Source: Triatoma infestans
Lineage: Eukaryota > Arthropoda > Insecta > Hemiptera > Reduviidae
Length of the DNA stretch: 64,000 nt
Reading direction: 5' to 3'
Assembly: GCA_011037195.1 (NCBI GenBank)
Contig: JAAEAF010002812.1
Coordinates: 46,224-110,223 of the forward strand
Numbering within the stretch: the stretch's first letter is position 1; the number at the start of each line of letters is the position of its first letter. Made by a program: the position numbers and the translations under genes. This document shows, piece by piece, positions 61,951 through 64,000 of the stretch. The notes under the pieces were generated by a model. That model was not told the origin of the DNA. It saw only the letters and a program-made list of their open reading frames with translations, and ran no database searches.

Positions 61951-63057
61951 GTGGCCAACGTCTAAAAAATGATCGAATTTTTCCGTGATTTTATCTATAG
62001 TATTCTCTAACCGGGAAAGTCTATTTTCGTGCATGTTATTTTGTTCATAATAATTTTCAGGGTTGTCGTAATTTTGGCAATGAGTCAATTCATGAGGAGA
62101 AATATAGTCTTTAAATCTGGGTCTGCCTGCTGTTCGCATAGACACAGTGTTTTGTAAGAAAAAGCCAGGAGGTAGTCTAGGTCGATTAAAGGGATGATTA
62201 GGATTATTTGGATTCATTGGTTGTCCAAAATTTGGTCGTTGTTGTTGCAGTTGTGGTTGTTGCCGTTGTTTGTAAAATGAAGTTTGGGGTATTTGTTCTG
62301 TAGGCCTAGGATTAAATTCAAAGTTTTGTCGGTAGTTGTAGCTAGGAGCATGATTCATGGGGACGTTTGGAACAGTGTATTGTGGATTCGGTTTATAAAG
62401 ATGTTGGGATTGGTTGAATTGGTTTTGTTTTCTGAAGGGTTGATTGGTTTTTTTAGGACCTTGTGAAGAGTTTAAATTAGCTACGATAAATGAACATTTG
62501 TTGTAAATTATATTTCTTACCTCATCTAGTGTATTAGGGCTGAATATCATTATGTGATTGCTTAATGTAGGGGGCAGGCATTTATATATGTGAAAAATTA
62601 CTTCTTTATCTACGCGAGTTATGATTTGTTTCAATGCATCAGCTGAAAGTCCATCTAATTTTAGCCTAATGTAAACTAGATTGCGTAGTTCTTGTATTCT
62701 GTTAACAAAATCAATGGGGGACTCTCTAGAGTACATTTTAGTTTGTAGAATTTCATCTTTAAGAATTTCGTAGGATCTTGAGTTGGCAAAGCTCTCTTTT
62801 AAAAGTTTTAATAAAATTAATAAATGTTCCACATTATTAGAGAGGAGTATATTTCTTGCGGGCCCTAATAATTTGCTTTTTACTTTTATAAAGAGAATAT
62901 TGTGATTATAATCTCTTTCAACTATGTTTCCCGCACAGACGGTAGAGTATGCACTTTCAACAATCTCACAAAAAAATGCTAATTCAGAAGGGTTTCCGTC
63001 AAAATAAGGTATATGGTCAGAATCTTCTTTAGAGATTTTATAATTAATTTGTGCCAT
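61918..63057 (-). CDS. gag: Errantivirus-like gag protein
   Basis: An open frame of 379 residues with no internal break. The N-terminal half (residues 1-195) is helical with HIPYFDGNPSELAFFCEIVE and SPIDFVNRIQELRNLVYIRL, the capsid pattern of gypsy-group gags. Residues 200-300 are rich in Asn, Pro, Gln and aromatic residues, a nucleocapsid-like basic tail (RPRLPPGFFLQN). No CCHC knuckle is present, as is usual for this group. It ends with a short coiled-coil-like stretch (NRLSRLENTIDKITEKFDHF). The pol frame overlaps its end in the -1 phase (about 61950-61918), fitting ribosomal frameshifting. It forms the particle and packages the RNA. The copy may still make gag alone. Confidence 0.85.
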   Translation of the reverse strand: MAQINYKISKEDSDHIPYFDGNPSELAFFCEIVESAYSTVCAGNIVERDYNHNILFIKVKSKLLGPARNILLSNNVEHLLILLKLLKESFANSRSYEILKDEILQTKMYSRESPIDFVNRIQELRNLVYIRLKLDGLSADALKQIITRVDKEVIFHIYKCLPPTLSNHIMIFSPNTLDEVRNIIYNKCSFIVANLNSSQGPKKTNQPFRKQNQFNQSQHLYKPNPQYTVPNVPMNHAPSYNYRQNFEFNPRPTEQIPQTSFYKQRQQPQLQQQRPNFGQPMNPNNPNHPFNRPRLPPGFFLQNTVSMRTAGRPRFKDYISPHELTHCQNYDNPENYYEQNNMHENRLSRLENTIDKITEKFDHFLDVGHASKGSPPNST

Positions 63058-63294
63058 TTCGTGGATGGTATCTTTGGGGAGAACTAATTTGGATGGTTTA
63101 AGGATAGATGAGTTACTTACACTTCTCGAGTGTTGCTGTTGGCTCGCCAGTTTGACTTTCTTCTAAAGTTTGAGGGTTGTTCTTGGTCTTCTGGTGGGTA
63201 AAGATGCCGCGAATGAGACACTGATGTGTGAGCTTCAAGTCCTTCTTGTATACCGTGAGACAATTGGTCGCACTATTAGACTTTAGCCTATGCG
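63058..63294 (-). other. Leader between primer site and gag
   Basis: About 240 bp of untranslated leader. No long open frame. A packaging signal is expected here from family knowledge but cannot be pointed to. Confidence 0.5.
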
Positions 63295-63312
63295 GTCCCT
63301 GTTCGGGCGCCA
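63295..63312 (-). other. Primer-binding site, tRNA-Lys type
   Basis: Minus-strand TGGCGCCCGAACAGGGAC abuts the LTR, sharing its terminal T. The 18 bases are complementary to the 3' end of the lysine tRNA used by gypsy and by several retroviruses. The match appears complete. Confidence 0.92.
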
Positions 63313-63544
63313 GTTATGGTATGAAGGACCGTGAAAACCTTTTTAAAAACTTTTATTTTATAACACATACATTAAATACTTAAATAGTGTTTAAATACTG
63401 GCTAACACTGTATGCAACTATGTGAACCTCTTAGTAGCGAAGTGAGTAAGCAACTGCCTGGCCCTTGTCAAGTAGGGGTATATATATGTTGCCAACTTCT
63501 GCTGATTCAGTAAAGGTTGGTCTCCTGGAGATAGTGCTATAACT
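63312..63544 (-). repeat. 5' LTR
   Basis: 233 bp, starting AGTTATAGCACTATCTCCAG on the minus strand and ending CATACCATAACT, the AGTTA...TAACT termini usual in the gypsy group. A TATATATACCCC stretch near 63475 may be the promoter TATA region. It matches the 3' LTR except for about seven substitutions and one base. Confidence 0.93.
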
Positions 63545-63548
63545 TGGA

Positions 63549-64000
63549 TGCCAGAAATATATTTTATTTGAAAAATATCAAACTTATGAAGAATATTTTA
63601 ACATTCGCTGGCAAAAAGGGTACACACAGGTAGAAGACCGCACGGTACCACACGGTTACAGAAGAGTTCATAGAATTTAGTCACCTTTGTTTGTTGGCCT
63701 TCTGAAAAGAGAGGATTTGAACTACCAAGAGAGGGCATTCTTTCAAGACAATCTGAATTAGACATTATACCAGTCAACATCAGTGCCAGTCATAAGTTAA
63801 AATATTTGAATTAAATCAATCTAGCTAGTTTCCATATATTAATAAGATTTTTACATTCATTGCAAATAACTTGTAGTTGTTATTTTAAGAGAATATATTT
63901 ATTGTTAACAGTGGTGACAACTTACTTATTTCTTAATACTTCTCTCTCTTTAAAACATACATACACATAAGCCCTTTACAAAACCGCTCACGCCACAAGC
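63549..64000. other. No gene recognised
   Basis: AT-rich flank to the right of the LTR element. The 60-residue minus frame 63780-63598 has no recognisable domain. Confidence 0.4.

Larger units (their letters stand above)
57685..63544 (-). mobile_element. Errantivirus-like LTR retroelement, full length, RT deleted
   Basis: A 5.86-kb minus-strand element bounded by two LTRs and a perfect 4-bp target duplication TGGA (57681-57684 and 63545-63548). It has, in order, 5' LTR, tRNA-Lys-type primer site, gag, pol (protease, RNase H, integrase), env, polypurine tract and 3' LTR. Gene order and the F-type envelope place it with insect errantiviruses (gypsy group). The RT domain is absent and pol and env carry frame breaks, so the copy is defective. 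The LTRs differ at about seven sites plus one indel, which suggests moderate age. Confidence 0.93.

Noticed and set aside
63295..63312. Lentivirus-related provirus, suggested by the tRNA-Lys primer site
   Set aside because: The same primer is used by gypsy-group elements; gag lacks zinc knuckles, env is F-type and the LTR ends are of gypsy type.

Overview
This 64 kb window looks like transposon-dense, AT-rich heterochromatic DNA of an arthropod, most probably an insect. No host protein-coding gene could be recognised. The insect assignment rests on a full-length LTR retroelement with an errantivirus-type envelope (furin site followed by a GLINGLG-type fusion peptide), on Jockey-like, R1/LOA-like and RTE-like LINE fragments, and on mariner elements. 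The species cannot be told from the sequence.

Layout. 0-8 kb: a 25-bp minisatellite, a Jockey-like RT fragment, relics of an RNase H LINE, and copies of a very abundant non-coding repeat (here called family A). 9-20 kb: more family A, RNase H LINE relics (one with a 13-bp target-site duplication), an internally deleted mariner, two minisatellites and a foldback element. 20.7-24.4 kb: a minus-strand LINE with an FP-like ORF1, an endonuclease and a gutted RT. 24.6-32 kb: a nest of palindromic elements inside family A copies. Two of these belong to two different families that carry hammerhead-ribozyme-like motifs in their arms. A third is a 0.7 kb palindromic TA-flanked MITE. A tRNA-like SINE head also lies here. 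33-39 kb: a decayed Jockey-like LINE interrupted by an unrelated gag-bearing retroelement on the other strand. 40-50 kb: a second mariner, a DDE transposase relic, RTE relics and an old mariner interrupted by a hammerhead foldback element. 52.2-54.7 kb: a nearly intact 5'-truncated R1/LOA-like LINE. 55-57.6 kb: an RTE relic, C-rich degenerate tandem repeats, a tandem pair of tRNA-Ser-like SINE copies, and a stretch rich in promoter-like motifs. 57.7-63.5 kb: an LTR retroelement with both LTRs, a TGGA duplication, a tRNA-Lys-type primer site, a polypurine tract, gag, pol and env. Its reverse transcriptase domain is missing and it carries several frame breaks.

The most interesting content is the group of small foldback retroposons. 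Two unrelated families share one architecture: inverted arms of unequal length, a ~35-45 nt extension at one end, 10-13 bp target-site duplications, and in each arm a compact hammerhead core (CUGAAGA, stem II, GAAA, palindromic stem III, GUC). The paired stems differ between families yet stay complementary. This matches what is known of Penelope-like elements with hammerhead-bearing pseudo-LTRs, but in a very short, non-coding, head-to-head form.

Family A is the substrate for much of the nesting. The hammerhead elements, the palindromic MITE and the R1/LOA LINE sit inside family A copies, so family A is older than those insertions. Most short open frames in the window fall inside family A or in tandem repeats and are not genes.
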